Positions 38,232 to 56,800 of a stretch of DNA of 64,000 bases are shown piece after piece. A program made the position numbers and the translations under genes. A model generated the notes under the pieces. It searched no databases. It had not been told where the DNA came from and worked only from the letters and a program-made list of their open reading frames with translations. This DNA is from Motacilla alba alba (taxonomy: Eukaryota; Chordata; Aves; Passeriformes; Motacillidae), in the NCBI RefSeq assembly GCF_015832195.1, contig NC_052034.1, forward strand, positions 6,349,501 through 6,413,500, in the 5' to 3' direction. Numbering within the stretch: the stretch's first letter is position 1; every line of letters begins with the position of its first letter.

Positions 38232-41200
38232 CAGTACCCGAAATCCTCACAAGACTACTTAAAGCTGCCTGGTGAAAATGGAGCATTTCAGTGAAATTCG
38301 ATATTTTCTTTCATCAAAGGCAGGGAGCCTCAACCCACATGTTAACAGTAATGTAACAAGCCTACTGTATGTGCTGCAACCCAAGGTCCTTTTCCAATTA
38401 GAATTCATTTAGGTTGGGGGAGAGCCGGGGTCAGAGCAAAGAGGTGGCTCTGGAATTGATCTAAAACTGGAATCCAACCGTTCCGGCTGGGAACTCAGCT
38501 GGGAATCCCAAGCACTTGCTTGGATTCTGCAGCAAGCCAGAAGTGAAAGAGCACTGTTAGAGAGAATAGTTTGTCCCTGGAAAACTGAGGAAATGTATAC
38601 AGAATGTTTCTACAAAGAAAGGAAAAGTCTGTTGCAGTAGGAAAAAAACCAAATAACCCCAATATTCTTTAATTTTGCTGAAACTCAAGCGAGAGTTTGC
38701 TTTTCAGTTCCAGGTCTGATAGAATCTCCAGATCAAACTCATTAGTGTTGGTTAAACCCAGTTTTGCTGATAGAAACGTGTGGGACAGCAAACAAAATCA
38801 GTGTCAGGCCTCGAGAGAGGATGTGCCTCTTTAATTGAAAAAGGCAGAGTAATCATTCATTTATTTAACCCAGAGATGATTATAATCTGAAAACCTTGAA
38901 ATCCTCTTACACAACAACTGTTTTGGCAAGCCCCTCTGTGTTCCAACAAATATTAAACTGTGCTTGCCATTTGTCTAAGGAATCTTGTATTAATAAACAT
39001 GAAGAAGAACACTTTTACCTCCCACACTCAATGACAGAAGAAAACAAAGACCAGCTGTATTCATCAATGGATCCTTGTTCTGCACATAAAGGCTAATTAC
39101 ATTTTACTTCAAGCCTACACATGGAAAACTTTGCTCCTGCCATCTTGTCAAAGGCAGCTTCTGATATTCCAGCTGACAGACTGCAATGAGTGCACATAAT
39201 AAACTTCTTTTTGTCATTAACACCTTCAGTGCCCGGCCCGGGGCTGTGCTGGGGCTCAGGGAAGGGGCAGGGGCAGCACTCACCCACCTGCTGGGAATTC
39301 TGTGCGTGGGGATGACAGAATTGCACTGGAAATTTTCATTCCAGCCACTGATCTCATCTGAAGGTGCCTGGCTGTGCCTCTGCCCCTCCCTTTGCACGTA
39401 GAGTACTTTGAATGGGACGTTGTGAAAAGATAAAACAAACAAGTTGACATAATGATTCCCAACTTTTCAGATCACCGCAACTGGGCTCCAGGATAAAATC
39501 CAGACTCCTTAATGCTGATAATGAAAACTTCTCACTCTGTATTTCTTCTGCTTCTTGGGGGTTTTTTGCCTCGTTTGAAAGATTTTCAAAGTTTCAAGTA
39601 GTTGAAAGACAGCTTTATTCTGAGACTGAAAATCTTAAAAGCACTGTTAGCTTTTAAATATTGACAATTATCTGTTTTTTTCCTGAAGGCACTCCAATTC
39701 ATCTGCATCAAATAAGCGTCTGTAAAACTAACAATTCTGGCCTAAGATAAAAATCACATGTTTTTAAAACATAAAATTAAAATTGGCAATACAAGTAGCT
39801 TTTCAGACTTAGATCAAAAGAGGGCTTCTTTTAAGAAAAGAATCAAACTGTCTTTCACCCTTTTTATTGGTGTTTTTTCAGCCTTTCTCCCAGTTTTTAC
39901 AATTAAAATAGATGACTCAATTTCACTGTCTACATTCAGTTCCCTTTTCATGTTCTTCTAGATTTCCATATTGCAAAATTTGGGCTACAAACACTACAGA
40001 CGACTGTTGTTATGCAAGAACTGTTCCTGCCATAAATATCCAAAACAATGATAAAATATTTCTGCTGTTATTAGGACCTACAAGTTTGTTTTCACAGTAC
40101 ATTAGTCTGGGAGATAAAGTACAAGCTTAATGTCTGCTCAGGATTCAGCTCCATGACCACAATATTCCAGACCCAGTCTCCATAATCATTCTGCTACAGA
40201 ACACAATAAACATCTTGTTACTGCAGATGCTACTAATTTTATGTAATTCTATATAAATTAGGTAAGAGTCATGCTCAAGATCATATAAAAACCAAATATT
40301 TCTGTGTGAATCCCCCTAAAAGATTGAGATTAGAAATGCAAACAAATATTTTAGAGAACAGATTTTGCTCAGTGCAAGATAAATTACAGCACTTAGGGAA
40401 GCAGTATTAAAAAATGAAGCACTCTGCAAATAAACCCATTAAAAAGGGTGAGAGGTTATTAGGTTCAGTGCCTACATCCACTGATCTCTGCCTGTTCTCC
40501 CAGAAGTGACTGCAACATGAAATAACAGCAACAATATCAGCTATGTGCAGGAAAAAACAAAGTCAATCTGCAGGAATTTAAGGCTCCATCTGAACCAGCA
40601 CTTGTTTACATCCCTCAGAGAGGGAAGGAAGAATCAATGAGGGAACAAAAATACTTTTGATCCCCTTGCATGGATCTCATCCTACATGGAGCTCAAATTC
40701 CAGAGCCAGACCCAAATTCACCTGAAAGATTATCCTGAAGGATATAAAAGGTGTTTAAACTCCAAGTGCTGATTGTTGAGATGACCATGGGCTGAATTCT
40801 GTGAGCTCCAGCTGGGCTCCCCACATCCTCAGTGGGGAATCAGGTCCTCAACAGGCACAGAACCACAGGGTAAGAAATTTAAAATTGGTGCCAGTTTGAC
40901 TGGTTTTTAACCCTGGGCAGTGGGCACAGGGAGGTGACTTTGAGTCCCAGCCTTTCCCTTGAGTGTCCCAGCCATCTGAAATGGCTGCTTCATTCCCATC
41001 CCATTTCCAGACACTGAAATGACTCTTTGTGCTTAATCCTACTGATCATGAGAATTCCTTCTCATTATTAACTTTCCTTAAATATGAAGGGTTCAAAGGA
41101 AACCAGCAGCAGTCTGTCTCTTTTGTTGTTCCCTGCCCTGATGGTTAATAAAACCACAGGATAATTGGAAACAGTAGCTATTAACAAGACAAGAATATAT

Positions 41201-41711
41201 ATTTTTAAGACTACCTTCATGTTCTACTTGAAAACAAGGAAAATCTGCCCAAAATGCTGCTCTCTGTAATTAGGGGTGAACCTGGCAGAACAAGGACTAC
41301 CACCCCAAAAGCAGAAAGAACCACGGTGCCAAAGAATCAAACAGAAATCCTTGACTAAATGAAGCTTTTTTTTCACCAAGATGGGAAGATCACATGAATA
41401 TCTTATTTCTGAAACTGCCCTATTTCTAAATAAAATACAAGAGATGTACAGGGTAAGAGATACACAGATGAAGCACCTGAGAATGAAACCAGGAATGCAG
41501 CAGCGAGTGTGCCAGGAGAAGTGTCTTGTTGGGGAGAAGAAAATATAAAAACTAATAATCTCTCCATAGGAGGCCAAATTATGACCATGTTTTCCAAAAA
41601 CTTGAGATGCCTGAGCCTCCCTCATCTCATTTCTCCCCAACAGACAGATGCAAAACAAAAAAATCAGTGATACCCTGAAGGAAGACACAGAAAGAAAACA
41701 GGGAAATCTTA

Positions 41712-42514
<803 letters not shown>

Positions 42515-42591
42515 CTGTTTGCAGAGCTTGAACTTTGTGCTCGGCTTCCTCCAGCTTCGAGGCTGTTGACATCTGGGTCTCCTGCAATTTT
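42515..42591 (-). CDS. CUX1: CUX1 coding exon (KLQETQMS...VQALQT segment)
   Basis: This 77-nt exon has acceptor cttcacag|A and donor ACAG|gtttgg. It finishes an Arg codon and encodes [19 protein letters not shown] then VQALQT, leaving one base of the next Ala codon. It matches human CUX1 residues 188-213, with Ala for Thr after MST and Ala for Ser before LQT, as recalled. The sequence continues the coiled coil. The donor gtttgg departs from consensus at intron positions 3, 4 and 6, and the tract before the acceptor is interrupted by purines, so this exon may be spliced less efficiently than its neighbours. Phase runs from 2 to 1. Confidence 0.95.
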
Positions 42592-48144
<5,553 letters not shown>

Positions 48145-48319
48145 TCAGGAACACTTCTGTGACCCAAGCAGTTCAGAGCACAAGTGTCCTTTTTACTCCA
48201 TTTTGGTGCCAGCAGGGCCCTTCTTTGAGTTACCAGACCTGTACATTCCTCATATAGTATATCCTGCAAACTTAAAAAGACCAGAAATATTTCATCCTAT
48301 CTATGTTCCCTTTAAATAC

Positions 48320-48715
48320 AGAGCCAGGCTGAAAGGGCTGGGGGTGTTCAGCCAGGGGAAGAAAAAGCTCTGGGGAGACCTTAAAGCTCCCCCCAGTGCC
48401 TCAAAAGGGCTCCAAGAGAGTTGGAAAGGGATTTGGGGCAAGGACCTGGAGTGACAGGATAAGGGGGAATGGCTTCCCACTGCCAGAGGGCAGGGAGAGA
48501 TGGGATTGGGAAAAAATTCGTGGCTGTGAGGGTGCTGAGGTCCCAGCACAACTTGTCCTGGTTGTGGCTGCCCCTGGATCCCTGGAAGTGTCCAAGGCCA
48601 GGCTGGACAGGGCTTGGAGCACCCTGGGGCAGTGGAAGGTGTCCCTGCCCATGGCAGGGGTGGAACAAGATGAGCTTTTAGGTCTCTTCCAACCCAAACC
48701 ATTCTGTGTTTCCAT
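48320..48715 (+). mobile_element. CR1 LINE 3' tail close to a CUX1 acceptor
   Basis: The sense CR1 segments are agagccaggctgaaagggct, ttcagccaggggaagaaaaa, ccaaggccaggctggacagg and, at the end, cttccaacccaaaccattct with gtgtttc. It is antisense to CUX1 and its 5' side ends only about 200 bp upstream, in transcription order, of the exon at 47979-48116. Confidence 0.92.
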
Positions 48716-51700
48716 GAAATCTGAACAAGGCTTCTTCATGCTGGCACTAATCCCCAGGACAGTGTTCCTGGGTGCAGACAGTCATGATATAAAGGCATGT
48801 GAGAGTTTTAAGCTGCACATTTTTTATTGCAAAATGAGACTTTTTGGGTGAAAAGCAATCAAACTGCACAGCTCACTGACAGCCACTGTCCCTCACAGGA
48901 TTCTGCTTGTGCAGGAGTGAATTTCTGAAGCAAACTGTGCCCTCCTGCACAGCAGAGCTCAAACAAGTTCTGTGACCATGGAGATCTGAGTGGTACTTTT
49001 TCTAATTGACAGATCAATAACAATCAGAAACGTTATGTGGATGTAATCAATTCAATGAACCTTGGGTTTGGATCTCTCTCTTTCTCTTACACTTATAATC
49101 AAATGTCCTCTCAGTATTAATTCTCTGATATTCATCCCCTTCTGGTAAAGAGAGTTCTCAGCACACACCTGACATGTGCATCGTGTGATTTATTCTGGGA
49201 CTTCTTCCCAGTCAGGACAGGAAAACTCTGGAGTGTGATGGACTTATAAAAGATTATTGAATATATTTCTGCTATGGGCGCCAGCATCTCTTGTGAAATG
49301 GCTGCAAAGATTTAGTCTCCTGTTGAGGAATGCTAAACACCAAACTCAGTGGATCAACAACAGTATATATTAGGGAGTTCACTTAATTTTCAACCACCAC
49401 AGTCATTAATTTTTCAGACCACCCTCAGTTCCAGTCTCTGGAAACACATAATAAGTCTATTGTACCTCTGTTAACACATTAAGCATGAGCCTGTGTGTTT
49501 TTTCAATATGCCAGCGTTGTTGCATAGTTTATAAAAGAATAGCACTGGGTTATGTTGAACTCAGAGACATTCTAAGTAGCAGCCTGCTGCATTTTGTTCC
49601 TTGGGTTCTTCAACAGCTTATGGCATTACCCTGTTCATAATACAAAATCTAGGTTGCTTGTCATCTGTTCTCTGTACATACATAGTTTATGACTACATAG
49701 CTTTTTCATTTATGCTTTTTAGGCCAAATACTTTTCGTTATTATTATCCGTATTAAAATATTTATAATAAATCAAACTTAAAATGTTATTGTGGCAGAGA
49801 CAGGGGGGTACAGGTAAGGAATTAAATAGAGAGCTGAAGTGGCAGCAGTAGCACGAGCTGAAGGCTCTGCAGTATTTATGGATGGTCCTATTACGGTGTG
49901 GGCTGTCACAACATTCCCCTGCTCCCATGGAGGTCCCTGACCTTCCTCTGCAAGGAGCGTTTTGTCACACTCCTGCAGCTCAGCATCCCCCAAAGAGCCA
50001 GCCCGGGACATTCATCTGCTGAGCACAAAGAAAGGCCGGATTGTCTCGCTCTGGCCACGTCTTAAATTGTCACAGAAACCACGAATCCTATCGGGCCTGG
50101 GATCTTAAGCTTCAGCTGTGGGTATTTCTATGAAATAGTGCCACGATGAAAGAAACTGAACTTGACAAAATTGTGGGTGCACTTTCCCCCACCCTCATTT
50201 TAACACGCCCCTTGTAAAAAGCCAGGACACGTACAAGAGGTATTTTGCTCCTAATACACAAGGCTTTTTATATTGAAATCAGCAAAGAATTAAAAGAGAA
50301 AAATAACATGGGCATTATAAAGTGAGTAATGACTAAATCTTTAGTCAAATTTGCAATCCCTGAGAAGCTTTGTGTACAAAATGAAAATGCTTGCAATCTC
50401 ATAATTATTCATCAGGACATGTATATTTAATTTAGCTCTATTAAAGGTTAATGTTCAAGTAGCAAAACAGCGGCAGAACAAACAAAATGTAAAAAAAGTC
50501 TCTGTGCATTAAACTTCAAACTTCACTAGAGCCTATTTGAAGGACTAATGGCCTGCAGCCACCAAATACTGCTGGAGGACATGTAAAAAAACCCATGGGT
50601 AAAGCACCTCTTAAACTTAATTTTTATAAACTGCATTAAAGAAAACTAATCGTTGTACGACAATAAAATGATCAACCAAGACATTTTGGGCGGAGAGAAA
50701 AATAATTTCTCATGGCAAGCTCCAACATGCTCTTTTAGCTTGAAAAGCCTAAAAACCTGTTATTTCTGGAGTATTTATAAACACCAATTAACCTGAAACA
50801 AGTATAAACCGTAGAGTCACAATGGCTTTTTCCCTACCTGAGTGGAGCGATTAAAAATAAATAAAAATACTCTCCTTTTCCCAACACATGCATGCATGGA
50901 AAAGCATACCTTTTTATATTAACCAGGTTTGTAAAGTATGTTTCATGTCATTTAACAGGAGGTCACTGAATTTTTAAACAAGCAATGGACCAAAACTTTC
51001 GTTTCATTACACAAACAACAGGCATGCACGGCTCAAAAAAATCAACTGGCCCCGGCTTACAGAGAGAGGCAGCAAAGGAAATGCCCTTTCTGTGGTCTGT
51101 AAGGGAGAAAAATCACCTCGCTGAACACTGAAATATGGAAACCTCATCATACATTATTCCCTTGCTTTGAATTTTCTCTTGTGAAATTCCAGAATCCCTG
51201 CTGGGCACAGGATAAATAAAAAATAAAAAATGAGAAAATTAGTAAAAGGGATCTGATCATCCAGAACTTGAAGAAGCGTTTTGCAAGATCATTACTGCCC
51301 AAGAGTAGATTGAGATGTCTATTCTAACACTAAATTTAGTGCATTTTTTCCTCCTGTTTCCTATTCTGCTCATTTTTCCTAATCCACTTGTTGCATGCCG
51401 TACCCACAGAGAAGCCCCCCGCATCCTGTGCTTGCAGGCAGCCCAGCACATCTGGATCCGATCCCTGACGAGGTTTCCTCCACGCCACCACAGCAGGAAC
51501 AGAAACCGCCGGATTTCCAGCCCTGCAGAGCCCGTTCCTGCCTCTCCTTCCCCAGGACTGCAGAGCTCTGGGCACATCCCTGCTCACTGCCAGCACACAC
51601 CTCACTGTCCCCTCGCAGAGGAGCTTCTGTCCCCACGAAGGAGGAGGACGGACACGTCTCAGTGGACACAGACATGAAAACAATTAATGTTACAAATGTG

Positions 51701-51997
51701 AACTGATTTTTATAGCAGTTAATACTTCACATCAAACGAGCTGGTGCGACGCAGCTACAGCAACACCTCTCAGGCTGTTCTCACACCACACACATGCCCT
51801 GACAACGAATCTTTTTTCAGCAGCAGGGCAAGGGAACCTTTTTTTTTGGCTACTGTTTAGGTATGTAAAGTACTGACTTCACAAACAATTTTAAAAGAAA
51901 CACTAAGATTGATTTTGCCCAAATTACACGTTACACGAGGCAGTCCCTCAGTACCCTGGGTGCAGTTTTGAGTGTCACAATGTAAGAAAGATATAAA

Positions 51998-52392
51998 GCT
52001 GTTAGAGAGTGTCCAAAGGAGGGACAGCAGACAGTGAAGGGTCAGGAGGGGCTGTAAAGGAGCAGCTGAGGACATGTGGTTTGTTCAGCTTGAGGAGACT
52101 GAGGGGAGACTCACTGGGGTCTGCAGCTCTGATCTCGGCTCTCTGTGACCAGGGACAGCAGGAGGGAATGGCTGGAGCTGTGTGTGGGGAGGTTCAGGTT
52201 GGATATCAAGAGAAGGCTCTCCCCCGAGGGTGGTGGGCACTGCCCAGGCTCTGCAGGGAATAGGCATGGCTGAGGCTGCCAGAGCTCCAGGAGCATTTGG
52301 ACAATGCTCTCAGGGATGCCTAGGGTGGGGGCAGTTGGACTGATGATCCTCATGGGCCCTTTCCAGCCCAGGATATTCTGTGACTCTACAAT
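51998..52392 (+). mobile_element. CR1 LINE 3' tail left of the CpG island
   Basis: Sense CR1 features are ggagcagctgaggacatgtg, then ttcagcttgaggagactgag, then ggttcaggttggatatcaag, and the tail ttccagcccaggatattctg followed by tgactctac. It resembles the copy at 10433 in subfamily features. It is antisense to CUX1 with its 3' end facing the CpG island. Confidence 0.9.
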
Positions 52393-52689
52393 CCAACACC
52401 CACCCCACATCGCTCAGCCCAAACCCAACCTCAATCCCTGAGGTACGACAGGGCCATCGCTGACTGCCTGAACTTCCCAAGTGAATTTCGTGGAAGAACC
52501 CCCATTCCTCCCCCATCGTGCGAGCTGAAGCAGGCACAGCTGTCAGGGCCAGCAAGCCCAGCCCGTGTTTACACCGCGGGCGCTCTCGTTGCCCTCCCCG
52601 ATCACTACGGCCGAAGTGACCACGGCTGCCCCCGTGCCCCTCGCCCGCTGCCGTGCCACTCCCGCCCGCCTTCCTTTTCGCCAGGGCAC

Positions 52690-52860
52690 TCTGGGCTAAT
52701 GTAATCATACGATTACATAATTAACCCAGCTGTCTCATTAAGAAAATCAACTGGAATTCAGGGCATAATTAGTCATACAGCAATTAGCATGCTGATGAGC
52801 AACTGATGAAAAGCTGTCTCGATATAGAGTATGCTGGGACCACCCTCGTTATTTAAGGAG
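52690..52860. promoter_or_regulatory. AT-rich, homeodomain-motif-rich candidate element
   Basis: A sharply bounded AT-rich segment adjoins the CpG island. It includes an inverted repeat ATGTAATC-ATAC-GATTACAT (52699-52718), followed by ATAATTAA and further TAAT/ATTA cores up to tagtcatacagcaattagca. TAATC and TAATTA are known cores for bicoid-like and Antp-class homeodomains. That it is an enhancer is inference from motif density alone. Confidence 0.35.
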
Positions 52861-53194
52861 AGGGGGGAAAAGCCCACCTCGCCTCCTGGAAAAGGAGCTC
52901 CTGCGGGACAGGGAATGTTTAAAGTTTATGTTTAACCCTTCGGCCGTGGCTGCGGCTGCCGTGAGGGGCGAGGACCCCCGACAACACCGAGGGGCTGATG
53001 GCGGGCTTTGCCAAACGGAGTGGAAAAACTGTGTCATTGTTTAAATGTACAATTTGCAGCGCGCAGGGCCAAATTACCCTCTCTTCCCATATATATTTAT
53101 ATAAATATATATATATATTTAACCCCAGGGCTGCGGAGCGCTGCTGGGCGGGAGCAGTCCCGAGGAACGGGCTCCGACAGCCCCGCCGGGAGGG

Positions 53195-53400
53195 AGCACC
53201 GGGACCCCTGAGGGACTGCCCGGACCCCCAAGGAACCGCGGGATGAACGGCCCGGAGCCCCGGAGGTGCTGCCCGGACCCCGGGATGGAACGCAGTGACC
53301 CCCAAAGGAGCTGTTCGGACCCCCGGAGGTGCTGTCCGGAGCCCGGGGGTGCTGTCCGGAGCCCGCAGTGACCGCCCGGAGCCCGGAGGAAGCCCCGGGA
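53195..53400. repeat. GC-rich degenerate tandem repeat, about 20-bp unit, in the CpG island
   Basis: Units close to GGTGCTGTCCGGAGCCCGGG recur at 53328-53347 and 53348-53367, with more diverged copies on both sides such as ggtgctgcccggaccccggg near 53265. This repeat supplies many of the CpGs in the island. Confidence 0.65.
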
Positions 53401-53661
53401 CCCCGGGCCGGCCCCGGCCCGCAGCGCGGCGGGGAGAGCGGCAAAGCCCGGCCTGGATCGCAGCGCGGCCGGATCGGGCGGCGGCCGCGGGAGCCGGTGC
53501 GGTGCCGGGGGGCTCCTCACACGCTGTAAAATCGCCACAAACGGGGTCCTTCCGTGCGGTGAGACCCCCACGGATGGGCCAGGGGCTGCATGAGAGCCCA
53601 GCGCTCCGCTCTGCCCTGCCCGAGGTTCGTTCTCGGCTTATTCGCAAAATACATTAATAGA

Positions 53662-53880
53662 AATCACAGAATCAGAACGGTTTGGGTTGGAAGGGACCTT
53701 AAAGCTCATCTCGATCCATCTCCTGCCATGGGCAGGGACACCTTCCACTATCCCAGGGTGCTCCAAGCCCTGTCCAGCCTGGCCTTGGACACTTCCAGGG
53801 ATCCAAGGGCAGCCACAGCTTCTCTGTGCCAGGGCCTCACCCTCACATGAACAATTCCTTCCTAATGATTAAACCTCTTC
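53662..53880 (-). mobile_element. CR1 LINE 3' tail right of the CpG island
   Basis: The plus strand shows aatcacagaatcagaacggt, then ttgggttggaagggacctta, the block catgggcagggacaccttcc, cctgtccagcctggccttgg and a final segment near acaattccttcctaatg. It is the reverse complement of a CR1 3' end, in CUX1 orientation, and its 3' end faces the CpG island. Confidence 0.93.
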
Positions 53881-56800
53881 TCTTTTTCTTTCAATCTATT
53901 CCTTTGGTATCATAACATGGAGCTCCTAAAGAGCCTCTTCCAAAACAAAGGACTTGCCTTTTAATAACCCCCCCTCCTCCCTCTTCATTTACAGGCCTGT
54001 AACACTGGAAACGATAAGAAAGCAAGTTATGAAACAGTGCCAGAACTACAGGGGCAATTAATAATTTATATCACTGGAAATGTGTTTCCTAAGGTTGGGA
54101 TCTAAAAATAATTCAAGGAAGGCAACGCGTCTCTTTCAACGCGACTGAATTTCTGCTGCCCGGCCCTGCTGAAAGCAAGGCTCTCAGTGATCGCTCACCA
54201 GAAACGCCCACACGAAATGATAAGGGAGGGAAAAAAATAATAATCCTCCTAAAACGCAACTTTATTAATGCGATTTAACTTTTTTCAAAGAGCCGAGAGT
54301 TCAGCCCCACTGTTACAATACTTTGGTCACGAAGTAAAAGAAGTTTTTTCCCGTTCCTAAATGCAACACTGCTCTTTGCAGGGAGTGTTCCTGCCAGAGA
54401 ATGATCCCTGGATTGCAGACACGGAGAAGCTCCATGAACTTCTGATGCAGCAAATGCTTTCGTGGGAGACTGCATGTCTGAAAATAATCTGAAAATGTGT
54501 TTTAGAAAAAATAATAATTACATTGTAGCTTTTGAATATTCAAACACCTCACAGCATACTTAATTAATTCATTAATTATTCCCCAGAAATTTCAGGGGTA
54601 AATTGAAATAGCCTAGAGAGACTGAGACAAAGATTTCATGGAATAAATGATAGCTTTGCTCCCGTTCCCCTATGACTCTGGTAGCCCAGGGACAGAAGAG
54701 TTATAGCCGTAATTCCATTTGAAACAAAGCTCATCATCTCTCCAACTCCTCACTTCATAAAAACCATGAAAAGGTTCTACCTTCAATCAAGAATTATACA
54801 TATTTTCTTACTCTCCCATCCCACAGGGCTGGGATCTGTGACTTCCTTTTATTTTTTTCCACTTTTTAACAGCATTCTCCTCACCCTCCGGCTGTCAGAG
54901 CGTTCTGTGCAGGCTGAACCGGGGAATTCAAAGTGCCCACAAGAGGGTGAGGGACTCTCATTTTCCTTACCAGAAAAGGGGAAAAAAAAAAAAAAAAAAG
55001 CCGAATCCCAAATTCTGCCAAGCTCTGGAAGCAGCAAAGCCAGACTGATGGGACCCCCCTGCGTGGGGACGGGGGAGTGGCAGCAGACCGGCGCCTTTCC
55101 TCCCCATTAATCACGGCACGAGTTCCCCAAAGCTTGCAGGGTTAAATGAAACAGCACGGGATGGTGTGCAGGCAATGTGACCGCAATCATACAGATCCCT
55201 CCCAGAGTGTGGTCCTTACGTCTTGTGGGCTATTATTTAAAAACATCCTTTATTTATCTCCCAGCTCGGGAATGGTTACTGCCAGAAAGATGCCCCAGAT
55301 TGAGACGCATCACTATCCTAGAGTAAAAAAAAAAATCACGTAAGGCAGAGTAAATGATCGACTCCTTCACGAACTGCACTGCAGTTCCCTCTATTTTCAA
55401 AGGAGTAACCAAAGTAAATCCTCAGAAAAGTTTTAAATATTAAACGTGGGGTTTGCATAATAGGTAGGGCACCATTTGATGGCGCTTTGTCAGCTGAAAA
55501 AGAACCTAATGAGTTACAAGAGAAGCCACTGCAATTGAAAAGGCTCCAATTTGATTGTTAATGTTCTAGTAATGGCCCAGGACAATGGAATTTCTACTCA
55601 CACTTCGAACTCAGTGCAAAGGACAGTTACAGAAAAAACATTCCTACTTCAAATTTCACTTCTGCTACTTTGAGATTATAAAAGAAAAAAGAGCCTTCTA
55701 CTATGTTTGAAAGCATTTCTGCTACATTCATCCCTTCTTTCTCCTAAAAGCTTCTGAACAGACTTAGCAATAAACCCTCCGAAAGCTGGGGTTTATTCTA
55801 ATTCCAGTTCACATTCCTGCAACCGAGAAAGGGAAAGTCCAATATTCCCCCTCCCTAGCATGCTCTGCCTTTTGCTCCAGTCACGGGCCTTGGGGCTGCT
55901 CTAGATCTGTCCCTGCAGCAACACCTTCCGAAGGGCTGCGGTGACACCCTGCAGGTGAACACAGCCCCTTCCCGCAGGGATATCTGCTGGGATATCTCCT
56001 TCTACCGAACATTCTTCCTGCTCCTGTTCCCTGCATCCTTCCCCTTATCTGCACCTCCCCTCTTCCTTCCGTGCCTCCAGCCTACCAAGTAAAATAGGGC
56101 TTGACAACCGCACAATAAATTTTTTAAAGTGAATGCTTTAGGGATATTTCTTCCCCTGAATATTTATTCCGGCTTTTACAAAGGAATTTATCCAATTATT
56201 AATTCAACGAGAAAAAATAGAGAAAAAAGCATGTGATCAGACAAGCCCAACTTCAAGCCACGTTTTCAGGTAACAGAAATATTTTCAGTTATTTTGACAC
56301 GGGTTTCAAAACAGAAGGATAAAGTGAATGAGTTCTGAAGATGGGAACTGGCCAGGACTTTGTGCTCCATCGGAAAATAGCTGTGTAACACTAACAGTGC
56401 TGCCCTACCCTGCACACATCCCAAACTGCACGCTGTGCTGTGGCTCGGAATTCCAGCCCCACGGGGAAGGAGGCTGAAGCGATTCTCAGCTACTTGTACA
56501 TTCCTCAGCACTGGACTGCCAAGGCTGGAGCAGCATCCCGAGCGATTTGGGATATTCTGGAAAATGAAACGGCGGCGGCTCTGCCCCTCTGAGAGCTCTG
56601 CTCAAATCTCCCCTCTGCAGTCGGGACTGTAAGCTGTCCCTCTCACTCTCAGGCACCCCTTGCAGATTTGCAGAACAGTTTGGGGAGAATCACTAAATTT
56701 CTACAGTCCATAATTTTTTACGGTACAGACTTGGCTCCCAGATTTTCCTGTTTGTGCAACTCCTTCTTTTTACCTGTTCTAAACACACAGGTGAAAACAT

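Larger units (their letters stand above)
52500..53640. promoter_or_regulatory. Intragenic CpG island
   Basis: GC content and CpG density rise sharply here; by direct count 53161-53520 holds about 45 CpG dinucleotides in 360 bases, against almost none in neighbouring intron. Such islands usually mark promoters or active enhancers. On the minus strand the GC core is followed by an AT-rich segment (53089-53121) with TATA-like sequences, so a minus-strand start near 53.05 kb is conceivable. No exon starting here could be proven. The 242-residue minus frame across the island has low-complexity Pro/Gly/Arg composition and is taken as a by-product of high GC. Confidence 0.6.

Noticed and set aside
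52919..53647. 242-residue minus-strand open frame across the CpG island
   Set aside because: Composition is low-complexity Pro/Gly/Arg/Ala with repeat structure, as expected when high GC removes stop codons; it matches no family I know and its end runs into AT-rich intron.
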